From Aphelocoma coerulescens (Eukaryota; Chordata; Aves; Passeriformes; Corvidae), in assembly GCF_041296385.1 (NCBI RefSeq), contig NC_091023.1, positions 11,780,924 through 11,844,923 of the forward strand: DNA of 64,000 nucleotides, written 5' to 3'. Within the stretch, counting starts at the first letter, position 1; the number at the start of each line of letters is the position of its first letter. Below the pieces are notes generated by a model. It saw nothing but the letters and a program-made list of their open reading frames with translations. It was not told the origin of the DNA and ran no database searches. Shown piece after piece: positions 1-13,960 of the stretch. Made by a program: the position numbers and the translations under genes.

Positions 1-389
1 CTGAAACTTGCAGTTTAATTTCAAGGCAGTTGAAAAGCAGGAGGAGGGTTTAGACTTGTGAAATAAAAAATAACTCAGCAAGCTATTCTACAGTTGACCT
101 TTGTTCATTATCCCATGGCATTCTTACTGGATAAGATTCTGTAAAAAATTTTTCCTTTGCACTTTGAAAAATGACAGCTCTTCATTTGCTCAGCATTAGA
201 GGAACTTGCTGCTGTTTTGCTTATATATTTTGAAGTATGACATGTAAAATTGGTGATGTTTTTACTGGCAGAACTTTGTTCTTAAAAATTTTGGTAATCG
301 CAGTTGTTATGAAGTGCATCATCATGACAGGTGTTTCAGATTTTTTTAATCTCTGAAACATGTACTTTACAGAATGCAGCCTTACCCAC

Positions 390-1855
390 GAAAGTCTGTG
401 GGATCCATGTAAGGGTACTGAGGGAGCAGGCAGAAGTGCTGACCAAGTCATTTCCTATCATGGCTTTCCCAGCAGTCCTGGAAAACCAAGGAGGTCCCAG
501 TTGCCTGGACGTTAGCAAATGTGATGCCCATCCACACTAAGGGCTGGAAGAAGGAACCAGGAAACTACCAGCATGTCAACCTGACCTTGGTACCAGAGAA
601 GCTCATGGAGTAGATCATCCTGAGTGCGGTCATGCAGCATATACAAGACAACCACAGGATCAGGCCCAGCCAGCATGGGTTTAGGAAAGGCAGGTCCTGC
701 TTGACCAGCCTCATCTCCTTCTATGGCAGGGTGACTGCTTTGTGGATGAGGAGATGGCTGTGGATGTGTCTGTCTGGACTGTAGTAAAGCCTGTGTCACT
801 GTTTCCCAGAGCATCTCCTGGCAACCCGGCTGCTCATGGCTTGCACAGGCTCTCTCTGCTGGATAAAACCGGCAGGATGTCTGGGCCCAGAGTGTGGTGG
901 GGAATGGAATTACATCCAGCTGGCACCTGGGCACTGGTGGGGCTCCGCCGAGCTCAGTACTGGGGCCAGCCCTGTTTGATCAAGGGGATCAAACAAGGGG
1001 ATCAAGTGCAGTCTCAGTGAATTTGCAGGCAACAGCAAGTTGGCTGGGAATGTGGATCTGCTGGAGGGCAGGAAGGTTCTGCAGAGGGATCTGGACAGGC
1101 TGGATTGATGGGCTGATGGCAGTTCTACAAGGTTCAGTAAGGCAAAGTAGCAGTTTCTGCACCTCACACTACAGACTTGGGGAAGAGTGGCTGGAAAGCT
1201 GCCCAGTGGGAAAAGGGGGTTGTTGGTCAACAGCTGGCTGAACATGAGCCAGTGTATGCCCAGGTGGGCAAGAAGGCCAGTGGCATCCTGGCCTGTACCA
1301 GCAATAGTGTGGCCAGCAGGACCAGGGCAGTGACCATTCCCCTGTGCTCAGCACTGGTGAGGCTGCACCTTGAATCCTGTGTTCAGTTTTGGGCCTCTCA
1401 CTGCAAGAAAGGCATTGAGGTGCTGGAGTGTGTCCAGAGAGAGGCAATGGAGCTGCAAAGTGTCTGGGGCACAAGCCTGGTAGAAGGGAACTGGAGAAAG
1501 GAGGCTCAGGGGGACTTCCCCATTTTCTACAACTCCCTGAGAGGGGGTTGTAGCAAGGTGGGGGTTGGACTCTCCTGCCAGGTAACAAGCAATAGGACAA
1601 GAGGAAATGGCCTCAAGTTGTGCTAGGAGATGTTTAGATTGGATATTAAGGAAAGTTTCTTCCCCAGAAGGGCTGTCAAGCAGTGGAACAGGCTGCCCAG
1701 GGAAGTGGTGGAGTCACCACCCCTGGAGCTATTTAAAAGCCATGTAGATGTAGGGCTTAAGGACATGGTTTAGCAGTGGGCTTGGCAATGCTGGATTAAT
1801 GGTTGGGCTTGATGATCTTAGAATATTTTCCAAATTATGTGAATTCCATGATCAT
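390..1855 (+). mobile_element. CR1 LINE, 5'-truncated and decayed
   Basis: Sense-oriented remnant of a chicken-repeat-1 type non-LTR retrotransposon. Translation shows reverse-transcriptase landmarks: QHGFRKGRSC at about 671-700, a degenerate LDCSKA block at about 774-791 where the catalytic strand should be, and SVLGPALF at about 954-977. The C-terminal part of ORF2 is still open at 1177-1626, with SVASRTRAV, SALVRLHLESCVQFWA and KKGIEVLECVQ. The 3' UTR follows, with the typical block running from about 1630 to 1855 (GGCTGCCCAGGGAAGTGGTGGAGTCACC, cut here to its key sense, then GGTTGGGCTTGATGATCTTAGA) and ends near a degraded ATTCCATGAT terminal repeat. The element lacks its 5' part and an internal portion of the RT domain, so it is inactive. 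It lies in the same orientation as GRK7. Confidence 0.9.
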
Positions 1856-4800
1856 GAGAGTGAAGGAATTTGTGAGACTATTCTGCCTCCTGCAGTTTTG
1901 GATATGGCAGAAAGGATACTGTAGTCACCTCAAATTAAGAGAATGCAATGTGTCCCATGCAGTACTTTTCCTACACACAACATGCCATCCATTTTTTCTG
2001 TTAGGGAATGACACTGGAATCCTTTATGATGTAGTATGAGGTCTCTGCATGACTTTTACCATAGTTCCTCATCCAGCTTAATCTGACAGTTAATAAATGC
2101 TATAGAATTTTCTATAAAAATAGTGTACATTCTGGAATGATCCTGTGGGTAAAACATCTAGTGGGCCACACTTTGACTCATCATAGTCAAAGAGGTTTTT
2201 ATTCCATTTGATAAGAAATGCAGCATTTGGCTGACACTGTAATTCTTTGAACTTTTGATTTGATAGCTTTGACCAGAAGCAGTATTGCAGACAGTAAGCT
2301 GTGAGATGGTGAGGAAGGTAGTACTTCTGTTCTTACTGGACCACATGTGACATTCCACATACTGTCATGAGTAGTTTCAGTTAACAGACATGCAGTTATT
2401 TTTTTAGGAAGACAAAATAAAATCCTGGAATTACAGACACATGCAAGCTGTGAAGACTGGGGGCTTGGTTTTGTCCATTATTCGAGTTTAAAATCTGTTT
2501 GTGAAAGGTAGCAGGTGCATGGTTCTTAAAACAGATATTAAACCAGAGTGTAGTTAAGCTGCAGGACTCTCTTGCAAAAGGTCTTGTAGGCTCTATAAAT
2601 TTATCTAGGTTCAGGAGGAGAGTGGACAATTGATGGAAAAAAGTTTTGTTGAGAGAAACCATTTCTGTCTCTGGAAGCCCTTGAACTGCAAATAGTTGAG
2701 TCTAGGAAAGTGTAGAGAAGTCTCAATGTACACATCAGGCTCTTAGAGATTTTCCTACATATTAATTTGTTTGAATATAATTCACAGACAGTAAACTGAC
2801 CATAGGGGCCATTGGTCTGATGCAGCCAGTACCCATCTCCTTGGATTTACATTTTAAAGAATGGTACCTCCAACATTAGTCATAATCCTGGAAGATAAAG
2901 TGGATGAAATCCTGTGGATTTCAGTCATCAGCAGTAATTCTCCAGGCTTTATTGACATTTGCACTGCTTAACCTAGAGTGGCTGTACCTACACTGGAGGG
3001 CCCCTACCCTTCCCAGAGCACCCTGCAGTCCTGTCCTCTCAGTCACAATGTCACAGAACACAGGATTTCTCTTTGACATCCCCTTTCTGAGAAAGCAGTC
3101 TATGTGTGGTGCCACAAATATGGTATTTGCATTCATTATGAAGAGCTTCATAAAATATAGACAGAGCTAAGAGATATGGAGAGTTTTCTCCCTTATTAAC
3201 ACTGTTTATGGAATATTCTGTGGTCATTAAATAACGAAACCATGAATATCTCTGAAGTAGTATTATTTCTATATTATAGATGGGAAATGGTCAGGAGAAA
3301 TTTGAAAGGAAATTAAAGAGAAAATCATGTTACAGGAAGACTAGATAACCCTTATAATTCTTGAATTCTAATTGTGTGCTAATGAGTCTCTACCAAGTGT
3401 TCTGCTTGTCCTAAGTGCTCCATCCTGTAATGTCTGATTGCTTCCCTGTCTGTGAATGCCTTCTGATGTCTTCTGATGACACTTCACTGAGGTGGGAGTT
3501 GGTAGCAGGTTCTGTCTCCAATAGGGATCTGAGTCAAAGATTTATGTGTGATTATGCAGGAAGAAAGTGGGGAGCTGCTGTAGAATCCAAAGTTAAAATT
3601 GGTGCTCAGTTACTGGATTGTCCCTTCTCAAGCCCTTTATCCCTTTGACTTCCATACAGCATGAATCTAAACTGAAATCAGGCTCTAACTGTGTCTCTCT
3701 TCCCAAGGAGGAACACACAGGCAGGAGTCCCTACTGCACCGAGTAGCTTTCTCTTTTGTTGTGCAACTTCATTTCAGTGATTACTGGTGGCCAAGCTTAA
3801 GAGAGTGAAAACCAGTGCTGGACTTTTTTACTATTCCAGTTAGTGATTTTGAACCCAGAGGCAATTTTTTCTTTTTTTCTAATGTAGCAAAAATCTGTTT
3901 TGTCCCTTTTGTGCTTTTGCCTGTGTGGGCTTTTTTTAAAGCACAACTTTCCCTATGAAAATTATCTTCTTTTGTGAAAATCAAAAAAGTTTAGTATTGA
4001 ATCTTACATAAGCATGTGGGATTCAGTAGCTCCTAAGATCCTATACCGTCTTTGTCACTATCTTCTCCCACTACTCTGAACAGTCCTCCTTGTGTTCTTC
4101 TGAAATAGTAGCCAAACAATTCATCATGGGCCATCCCATCGGACGGTCCCTCCCTCTGCTAAGCATTAACAATATGCCAGAATCCTTGTTCTGTGCAACT
4201 TTCCAGTGATTTTTTCCCTATTTAGATTTGATTTTATCTTCTTTTAAAAAAAATAGTTGCCTATTAATTGGGTCAGCTGGTTTCTTGTAACTATATGAAC
4301 TTGTGGTGAGAAAAAACTGTGGAGGAGCTACAGTTCTGTGTGACTCATTTAAATTAGTCTCTGTTCCTCCTCACAGTGACTCTTGGGAGAAGAATTAAGA
4401 TGGTGAAGTGAGTGACAGAGGCAGATCAGTGTTGTTCTCCACATCTAGGGCCTTTCAGCTTGTGTGCAGGGAAGAGATTTCTGTGGTCTGTTCCTGCATT
4501 CCTGCAGGGTCTATTAAGGCCATTGCTGAAGGATTGGAGGAACAGCTGGACAAGAGAACAAAGCAGGCAGTGGCACCCCTTGGAGGAAGGAAGGACTGAG
4601 CCCCAGGAAACAGCTGATAGAGCTAAACTCAGCTTGTTTTTTTTCCTCTGTTCAACAGTTCTTGTGCCATGGCAAACAAAAGATAGACATTCTGATTTGC
4701 TTTACTGTTTGGTTTGTGATATCAATTGAGTTTGTTTTGCAGAGATCTGTGGGAAAAGGTAGCAAGATCTAAATCCTGTTTCTCTCCATTTGCCTGTTTC

Positions 4801-7800
4801 TGTGCTGCTGAAAGCTCCAGAGAGTTCTCTCTCTTTCTTGCCTGCACCTGCTAGAAGCTGGGACAGGGGCGGTGTTGAAGGAGCTTTCCTTGTCGGGACA
4901 GCAGTCAGAGGGATGTGTGAGCTGCTTGCACTGCGGGCCTCGTTCTGCTCCGAGCTCTGCTGTGCCAAGTGCCCCTTGACTGCACTGGGATCTGAGTGCA
5001 CTTAGTGTTTCTCAGGATCGCATCTTGAATTACTAAAAGATTATAATTATGTGACCTTTGAAAAATTTATGCAGGATCGTATTTCACAAAAGAAACATTT
5101 GTATACTTTCAGATGAGTCATTTCTACTATGCCCTGTCAAACCACACTCAAAGCAATAATTTCACTCAACAGAACTTCTTCGCTAATGTAGCCAAGGGCG
5201 GCATTTGGTCATTACATTTTAGAGGATTATTGAAAAATTGTCTTTTGGGTTGTTCTCAAGATAGTGAAATAAAGGCAAAGTAGATCTGTGAACCCTTTCC
5301 AAAAGCAAGTAAATTAAAATTTAATTGACTGAAATGTAATGAGTATTTTTATAATTCAAGCAGCTTATGCAAGGCATCCTGCTCATCATCACAAAAGACA
5401 ATATTAGATGGAGAGCAAGCAAAAAGTAGCTAGTGTTGTACTACTACGCTTCAGAAAGTTCTATGCCTCTACAAAGGCATAAGATTTCTGTCTCCTGTAA
5501 AAAGTTGGGATAACTTTCTTTGTCTTCTTTGTTATATTTTTATTTATTGTGTCCCATTAGATGCTTCCAGATCAATGAAGGCGTAATATGTGTTTGTGTC
5601 TCTGTAAGATCACTTGGTTAGTTAACACATATGTTCAAATGGTTCCTTGTCTTACCAGGAATTCTATAGGAAAGAAGAGAATAATGTGCTTCATCTCAGT
5701 CAAAACCCAGTGAACATCCTAGTAGTGTAGAGTTGACAACAAAGGAATTAACTTTGAGTATGGGTTTTTTATTTTCTCTGTTTTCATTAAAAGAGTGAAA
5801 TTTATCCATGTAAAGTAAGATCTAGTAAGAAAAAGTGGGTTTCAATTAATATACAACTTCTGAATTTACTTACAAATTTTACTGAATGAAAACATCTGCA
5901 AAATCATACAAACCTAGTGATTTTTTGTCTGATAGACATATCAGTATCCCATACTTGGAGATACCCATTCTGAGGCATGGTCAGATAATTCTAACTGAGT
6001 TAAATATTCAATACCAGCCCATGGGAAATAGACCCCTTCTAAAAAATAATGCATGTATCTTTTGTGGTGGCTTTTAATTTCTTTGCTTTCTGTCCTTTTT
6101 TTTTTTCATTTTTGCACTAGAGTATAATTTACGGTATACTTATTTACCCCAAGGCCTGCCAAGAGTAATTTACTTTAATTTACATTTGCTTTGGGAATCA
6201 GTGGATAAGTTTTCCACCCAATACATTATTTTTTGCTGCTCAAATCTCACTGCTAGTGAAAGTTGTACAGTTTAAAAACTCCCTTCACAAAGCTTCTGTT
6301 TTACCTCCTTAGATAAACCTCTCCTGAGGTTGTTGAGGCTGCCTTTCCTGTTGCTGTAGGATATCTTTTCCTGGAAAGATGATACGATTTTTACATCTTG
6401 TTCTCCATAATGATTAGTGTAGGGGTGTTAGGTGTTACCTTCCCTCTAATGCTGCCTACTCTCCAAAGATAGAATTAAATCTTCATTTGAAGGATCTATG
6501 TTCTTCCAGTTCCAGGTGCTGAATAATTCTTTTTTTTTGTTGTTCTCTAATACAGCAAATGCTAAAGGCTTTCGTATCTTTCTTCCCAAATGATTTTGCC
6601 AAAATTACACATATAGAGAAATAGGTGGAAAAGACTAAAATTTAAGCTCTTTTCTTCCTTTCTTCAAATTCCTGTTTTGATAGAGATTTATGTATTTCTC
6701 CCCCCTTACTGTTTTTCTTCCCCTTTAAAAATCACTGTTGACTACTTGTGAAATGTGTTTGCTTCTGCTATACAATTATCATGTTTTAGTGGGTTTTGAG
6801 TCTCAGGGCTTATGAGATTAGGTTTAGAATCCTGCTTCTTAGCCTGTTTCTTCATTGTGAATAGAAGGAAAGCTTCAGGATTGGGAGAAATTTGTTTTTA
6901 GATTCAAGTTTGGATGAAATTCTATGAGAAAACCGTCGCTCATTAAATTCTGAATTGAAATGGTTTGGCATATCAGAAGAATGCTATGTTTCTAGACTTC
7001 CTCAGATGGAGTTGGATCAACTCAGTAACAGCTCAAGATTTCAGTGCTACTAATTTAGAATGTTGAAGTTTAGTTCTTGTTTACATTTAAGCTCATCCAC
7101 AGCCTGTCACTTCAGTCTAAAGGGAGGCTGCTGTTGGTCCATTCTGTTTTCTATTAAGTTGGGGTCGTGCCATCTTTTTGGTGTGTAATGATGGCCTTGC
7201 TTTCTCTGTTCTTGAGAAACACAAGCACCATATCAAAGCATGGTGTTTTTTCAGATGGTGTGTCCTACTGGAGGGTATGTGGAAAATGCCCATGGAAGAG
7301 ACTGAAGTTACTTGGCGACAATTTATTTTGAAAAAAAACTGTAGAAGAGAAAACACAAGTGGAAGGAAAGAGGCAGTCTGAAAGGAGCTGCCTTGAGACA
7401 TATTTGTGACAGTGGATTTCTGACTTTTCCATGTCAGATGTATCCAGGTTCGGAATGATGATGCTAAGTTGCAGTAAAACAATGTCTTATCAGAAAGACC
7501 ATATTGTGCTGTAAGAGCACATTTTGATGATAATGTGACTCAATAGTTCTTCAAGGCATTAGCGCCCCAGCTTCATCTCAGTAAAAATAAAAATGTTTAT
7601 TGCTTCCCAGAAGGAGAAAAAAAAAAGAAAAAAATATTCCAGAAACCTATTTAGAGCTGTGTTTACTAATCCACAGTGAGCTCTGTGTGCAAGGTTTTGT
7701 ATCAAAATTTCTCTACTTCTTTCAACCTCTCCTCTCCTTTCCAGGTTTTTCTGAGGCCAGATGGATTTGGGGTCTGTGGTCCATGTTCGAGCATTTGTCC

Positions 7801-9605
7801 CCTTCCCTGAATAGGGCAGTAATCATACCTAAAAATATAATACTGTCAGGGTTTCTCTCAATATTTTTACTTGGAGAAATCCAGTGTGAGCAGTACAAAT
7901 TGCCTGTGGGATGATGTCAGCAGCTGCAGTGCCCATGCTGCTCCTCTGTACTTTTGTGGTTTTAGTGAGAGAGGCAGCTGTTTGCCTTTAACCTTTCCTT
8001 TTGCTTTCAACCTGACTGATACTTTTGTTCTTCTCATCTAATTTTTGTTTTTCAACCATATGGAGAATTTTGTTCTATATCCTTAAAAGTAAAAAAAAAA
8101 CCTACAAAGAGAGAAAATAAAGTGGATTTAATTTTCTGTCTATTAGGCTTATGTTTTAATTGATGCTAAATGCTCCCTCTTGCACACATTGTTTACAGTA
8201 GAGTATATGTCATAATGTGTAAGTGACACTAGCTAAAGTTTATGGGGGGAGACCTGACTTGGAAGTACTATGCCTAAATTTGCAAAAATCAGAGGGGTTA
8301 CCCAACCCCATAAAACAAAATCCATCTGTTAAGCTGTGCTTTTTATGAATACAATTTGTCCAAATGAGCTTAGCTTTAGTTACCTTTTTCTAACTGTTTT
8401 GCTTTGGAGTGAATCTCTCATCAATTGTACGTTGATAGCAGTAATAATGACCATCTTGAGAAAGCTTTAGTGGGATTTTGCCCAAACAAAGTTTTTTATT
8501 TTAAATTGTTGTACTGGTAATACATCAGTCCCAGTATTTAAAAAAATAGGAGAGGTTCAAGCAACTTCTGACATGTTATCACTGTTAGGTGAATCTGGTA
8601 AATACATAAGATAGAGCATGCAGTGCGCCAGTGAACGTGGGTTCAGCTGAGGAAATGCTGTTCCAATTGAAATCTCATGTCCTCAGTCATGGAACAGTGC
8701 AGCAGAGAGTGTAGAAGGACGCTGGTCTCCTCACTTCCCTCGCAGGTGAATCAGCTCCCTGGGGACAGAGGCAGCAGAAGCTATTTCAAACATTGCAGCC
8801 TGTCCCCCATGGGGAAAGTGGAAGGCCTGTGCTGGGAGGGAAGCAGGCAGATGCCCCACTCAAAGAGTGGCCATTTCTTCTCTCAGAGAAAGGGCTATTA
8901 GTGCTGTAAATAGTCTTTATTCAGGCATCTTTTTTTAGTCAGGAAATATGAACTTGTTCCTTCTCCCAAATGTCTGTAATTTATGAATTATATTTTTCAT
9001 AGGTTTACTTTCTTCCAGTGGTTTTTAAGAGTTTTTCTTGGCCCTTGGTGGTAGAACATTTATCCAGAAACCCAAGAAGGAGGTGGCTGAGAACTTCCTC
9101 ATTGCAGCTCAGCTACTGGCTTGATGAGAATTTTCTCACTAGCAGCAGACCCCTGTGTTGGAGCAATTACAACCATTGAACAGGGTGGGAATCAGTGATT
9201 GTTTTGCTTGATTTTTGTACTCTTTAAAATCTTTTCAAACTGATTGCTACTTGTGTTTACACAACAAAACTAACAATATCTTCAACCGAAAAAAAGAATA
9301 AAATGGATGAAGAAAGCAAGCTAGCCATGAATTTGAAAATAGACCACTTTTAGGTAGAAATTGCACAAATATTTCACCTTGGAAAAGCATATTTAAGACA
9401 GTTTTCCTATGTGCTAAGATATTTAGAGAGATGTAGTCCATGTGCTAAAAAAGTTATACCTCACGATTTCTAGATTAAAAAAAGGTCAAAGTTTCTAGAT
9501 ACAAAATATATCAGTAGAATATTTTGGAAGAATTATAGACTAGTGTGTTTAATTGTATGCATTTCATTACTGACATTGTATAGTAAATCTGTCTGTTTGC
9601 AATAG
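1856..9605. other. Intron sequence without recognised features
   Basis: About 7.7 kb of AT-rich intronic DNA. Scattered short open frames (for example around 4412-4729 and 7117-7482) show no domain, repeat or coding-like conservation pattern that I can recognise. No RNA gene is seen. Confidence 0.6.
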
Positions 9606-9877
9606 GCTGGGACAAATGGTTACATGGCTCCAGAAATCCTGAAGGAAGAGGACTACAGCTATCCCGTGGACTGGTTTGCTATGGGGTGTACTATTTATGA
9701 GATGGTTGCTGGGCGAACACCATTCAAGGATTACAAAGAAAAGGTCAGTAAGGATGAGGTTAGAAGAAGAACTCTGGAAGATGAGGTGAAATTTGAACAT
9801 GCCAGCTTTACAGCGGAAGCGAAAGAGATTTGCCAGCTGTTTTTGGCTAAGAAAAAAGAGGACCGTTTAGGAAGCAG
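9606..9877 (+). CDS. GRK7: GRK7 penultimate coding exon
   Basis: 272 bp, begins in phase 0 after acceptor AATAG and ends after two bases of an Arg codon at donor AG|GTATGC. It encodes AGTNGYMAPE through EDRLGS, i.e. kinase subdomains VIII-XI. The frame is open throughout and joins the next exon in frame. Confidence 0.95.
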
Positions 9878-12800
9878 GTATGCCTTCTCAATCTCAGTAC
9901 AACAGAGATTAAAGCTGCAGACAATATAGTTATTTTACTTACTGCACAAAATGGGTTGGATCTTCACTTTCTATAGAGTACTGAATTTTCCCTTTCACTT
10001 CTAGGAAGAAAGAGGTGGAAAGTTTTGAAGATAATATGGAAATAAGGAACGTTGTTGCAATAGTATGATCATCTGTCCTCACTCCAGATGACTCACAGGA
10101 GTTGCCTTCTTGTTATTTTGTGTATTAGACTCTATATAGTTTTGGGAGGAAGGGGCAGCCTCTTTTTCTTACACATTCTTTCCTAAAGATAGAGGATATT
10201 CAAGTAGATACCTGTATCCCTGCTAGCGCAGGCTGAATGCAGAATATTAGGCTGTATTGCTTACTGGAATGATGTGGGCAGAAATCCAAATCTGCAATGT
10301 GGATTCTCTTCCCTGCAGATATCTAATTTGCAAGGCAGCATCATTGGCTTCTTGCTGAATAGACCTTAACCCCTCTGCTTTGCTCAAGTGCTTTAATAAA
10401 ATGTTGTAGAATTTCTGGTCATCCTGACTCATCCCGGGGAGAAAAAGAATATTTGGCACAAATTCCTATAAAGCAGAACATTTCTGGGCACTTCAGAGGT
10501 GGCTTTAGGTTGATGAAGATTGATGGATGTGTCCCTGACTTAGCAATTTCAAGGAACTGTTCAATAAGATGAGAACTGCAAAACTAAACCTTGTCATGTT
10601 TAACTTGTAATAGCTCTGATCCCTCTGATATGTGTGTGTAAAAATAATTTAGTGCATTTCTAATAAACAGATTGCAGATCTACATTTGCAATATAGACAA
10701 AGAAATATAATAAAAATTTTAAAAACTAATGGGAAACCAATAATACGTACCTTTAGAATACACCATGATTTGAATAATCTGTGAATACAAATATATGTAT
10801 CAGGTGCTTTTCCAGTCTAAAGGTGGAATAGACAAAGGATCTCATTGAAAATGCATAGATAGTCTTCTAAATTTATATTTCATAACAACATGGAACAGTT
10901 TTTCAAAATGTCAGGCAAACATTTGTCTGAAATAATTAACTATAATGAAAGATAATAGATCATTAATACACATATTTTAATACACATATGCTGTTTAAGA
11001 TATCCTTCCTCTGATGTGCCATACTTAGAGAAGGAAAACAATAGGATGTATACTCTGAGCATGATACAGAATAAAAGCCTGCATGTACCTCTTAAACAGG
11101 GCAATACTATTGAGGACAGCTCCTGCTTATGTAAAGATTAGCACTGTAATTCTACGAAGGACAACAAGAGCTTGGGTTATCCACAGAAGTACCTGTTGCA
11201 TAAGTTAAAGCTGCTCAAAGACAGCTTTATTTTGTACACCTGACCTTTTAAAACACTCCACTCTTCTATTGAAGATGCTATTTCACTAGCTAACTCAGGA
11301 AAGACATAACCCATTTTCTTCACTCTAGCTTTTTGGGATTGATATCTCAAATCCCAAAGTGATGTTTAATTTTTTTTAAATTGAAGAATGCAAAATTGAC
11401 CAACTTCATGTGAGTTCATTTGCTGTTCCTATTTAAGTTACATAAAAATGCAGTTCACAGAGGATGAGCTCAAGTTCATCTCCAGCTAGTTGGAGGATGT
11501 CTCAGTTCCAGTAGATGGCATTCATGTAGCTTTACATTTTTTAACTTTTTATGGTTTCAGGATGAGGAACACTGCAGCAATCCATTTTAGAGCCTCCAGC
11601 AGTTTCTAGTGCTTTTTGGTTTATGTTACAAAAGGGAAAGCAAAATAAAGGGAGATTTTTGCGAGCGCATTTGCCCAGTCAGCACTACTGGGTCACTAGT
11701 GTCCCAGGACACCAGTTAATTTGAACAGCAGCTGTAATGCACTTCAGGCTAACAGTGAACATAAATAAATCATATCAGGCTGCTCAAGTACTCCGTTATC
11801 ACTGGCTAGGAAAGGTAGGAGATGATTTTACAAGCTTATGGATATGTGGAAGTCAAGATCCCCATTGGCTTAATCTGTACACTCATAATTTTGCTTATAT
11901 GGTGCTTTTGGGTTGAAAACACAATTTTTTTTCATTGCCCAAGATGCCTGGATGGCAGAATCCATCATTCTTCAGGCTGTGATGTGGCATCCTGGTCATT
12001 CATGGTGGTGTACAGTGGATAGTGCTTGGTGGTGGCTTGCTCAGAAGAACTGGGCAGCAGAGGTGCAAAATGACAATTTTCTAGCAAGGAGCTGAAAAGA
12101 GCAGCTGGTGGTTTCATTTCTGCTGTGTCCAGGGAGCTCCAAGGCAGGCCGGAAGCACAGCAGGGCAGGATGAGGAACAGGCAGTAGTGCCTAGCTGGAC
12201 AAGCTGTTCTGCATTCATGGAAATGAGGATTTAAAAAATAAAGATTTTTCCATAGTCACACAACTCTACTCCTCCTATATGGTGCTCCTGCTCATTTCCA
12301 AAGATAAAAAGACTTGCCAAAGGTTTGCGTTACATTTTATTCATAGAACATTGTCTACAAATACATGAGGGCCTACACTTTGCTGAGTTTGATTTTGTAA
12401 GGAAGTTGGAAAAGAAAAAAGCAATGTGTTACAAACTACCATTTTCTGAGGCCAAAACGCAGACAAATTTGGTTTTCCTATATCACTGTTTTCAAGAGCA
12501 GTGCATCCATAAATACATTAAACAAAGAATGCATAGGTGTGGAAAAGACAGTGCTCCTCTCTGCTCCTCCTTTCTCTAGAATTCCAGATTCAGACTTTGC
12601 ATGCCTTGACATTAGAGGCACAGTTCAAAAGCTGTGGTCTTTGGTCATGCTTCAACAAGCACACATTTGAGGCTCAGATGATTTTTATCATCAGAAAAAA
12701 TCCTACAGTCTCTCTATGGGTCTACAGTGAAACAATTCACTAGTTCTTTTATAGGTGAAGTTCTCCCTAAGGTGTGAAGTTGTTTTTCATAAGATTTATT

Positions 12801-13960
12801 TAACTTAAGTGTTTACAATTATTTAGTCCTTTCTGTTTTTTCTTATTGGGTTTTAACTATATTAATAAAGGATTATGTTTGTGACAGTGGCACACATACT
12901 TTTGTTAATGTCATAATCTGTGAATCTCTTGCCTAAAAAAAATGTTTGTTAATTTATAAGAGTAGTTATTTTGAATGAACAGTCACTAAAAGTGGGAGTG
13001 TTTATTTGAGTGTCATAACTGAGTTTTTTAATGTAAATATGTAGATGCTTTGAATTAAGATAAAACCAGAATTGTCATTTGTCACCAGGTTTCTATTCAG
13101 ACAATTGCTGCTTAGAGTCATTCTATAGACGTATTAACCCAATATACCCCATTCTAGAGTTTAATACATATTCTTACCCTATAGTATAGATACTCTTATC
13201 CTAGTTGATACAGGGCCAGTCATTGAACCTCCCTTGTTGGACAGTAAATCCCGTACTTCCCCTCCCCATCCTGCTGTAGGTTCAGTTCTGGTGGAAGCAT
13301 ACCTTTGGATGGGGCATCCCAGATGCAGCACTGCAGCTCCTGGAGCGTGGCACCTTGCCTGGGCTGATTTACCCTGAGAGGTGGAGTAATGAGTAACGGG
13401 ATCAGAATGTTTTCAGCTTCTCAACTTGGCTTATGTTGTGCAATGCAGCGTTCTTTGGTTAGGAAAAAAGGAATTGTGTTGCATGATATATATATATATA
13501 TCTATATCTATATATATCTCCCCTTATTTTAAAGTACTGCCATGTACAAAACACAGCCACCCCTGTATCTCTCTGAGAGCAAAACACACTGATGAGCAAA
13601 CTTTTGCTTTATTGCAGGAATGAAGACGATGACCCAAGAAAACACAGCTTCTTCAAAACAATAAATTTCCACAGGCTAGAGGCAAACCTTATTGACCCTC
13701 CATTTGTGCCAGATCCATCAGTTGTCTATGCCAAAGACGTTGCAGACATTGCTGACTTCTCTGAAATACGAGGAATTGAGTTTGATGACAAAGACAAGAA
13801 GTTCTTCAAAAAGTTTGCAACGGGTGCTGTCCCTATACCCTGGCAGGAAGAAATCATTGAAACTGGACTGTTTGACGAACTGAATGATCCCAACAGAGTA
13901 GTTTCTGGAGGTTATGCAAACGGAGGGGAAGCTAAATCAGGAGTTTGTTTGTTGTTGTAA
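9606..13960 (+). CDS. GRK7: G protein-coupled receptor kinase 7 (cone opsin kinase), C-terminal part
   Basis: Spliced product of exons 9606-9877 and 13618-13960: the last 204 residues of a protein whose family length is about 550. GRK7 phosphorylates light-activated cone opsins at the photoreceptor outer segment membrane, starting their shut-off by arrestin. Local residues 1-10 contain GTNGYMAPE, the activation-segment APE of kinase subdomain VIII; VDWFAMG at 21-27 is subdomain IX with its conserved Asp22; Arg87 in EDRLGS is the subdomain XI arginine. The AGC-kinase C-tail follows, including IDPPFVPDPSVVYAKD and the active-site tether region DFSEIRGIEFDD. The last four residues, CLLL, form a CaaX box expected to direct geranylgeranylation; this ending separates GRK7 from GRK1 (usually farnesylated) and from the palmitoylated GRKs. 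The gene is intact in the visible part. Upstream exons lie outside the window. Confidence 0.95.
9878..13617 (+). other. GRK7: GRK7 last intron
   Basis: 3,740 bp, GT-AG (GTATGC...TATTGCAG). Apart from an AT microsatellite near its 3' end, no repeat family, RNA gene or extra exon is recognised. Confidence 0.85.
13485..13518. repeat. (AT)n microsatellite with ATCT interruptions
   Basis: An uninterrupted run of about nine AT units is followed by CTATAT variants. It lies about 100 bp upstream of the terminal GRK7 exon, a spot that could vary in length between individuals. Confidence 0.9.
13618..13960 (+). CDS. GRK7: GRK7 terminal coding exon
   Basis: Starts after acceptor TTGCAG with the third base of the split Arg codon and ends with TAA at 13958-13960. 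It encodes NEDDDPRKHSFFKTINF (the end of the kinase fold and start of the AGC C-tail), the FKKFATGAVPIPWQEEII segment and the C-terminal SGVCLLL. No frameshift or internal stop. Confidence 0.95.

Larger units (their letters stand above)
1..9605 (+). other. GRK7: GRK7 intron (partial, 3' part)
   Basis: The window opens inside a GRK7 intron that ends with the acceptor TTTGCAATAG just before 9606. No exon encoding the earlier GRK7 parts (RGS-homology domain, glycine-rich loop, catalytic loop HRD/YRD, DLG) is recognisable in any frame here, so those exons must lie to the left of the window. Apart from the CR1 remnant near the start, the stretch is unremarkable AT-rich intron with no open frame showing family similarity. 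Confidence 0.8.
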
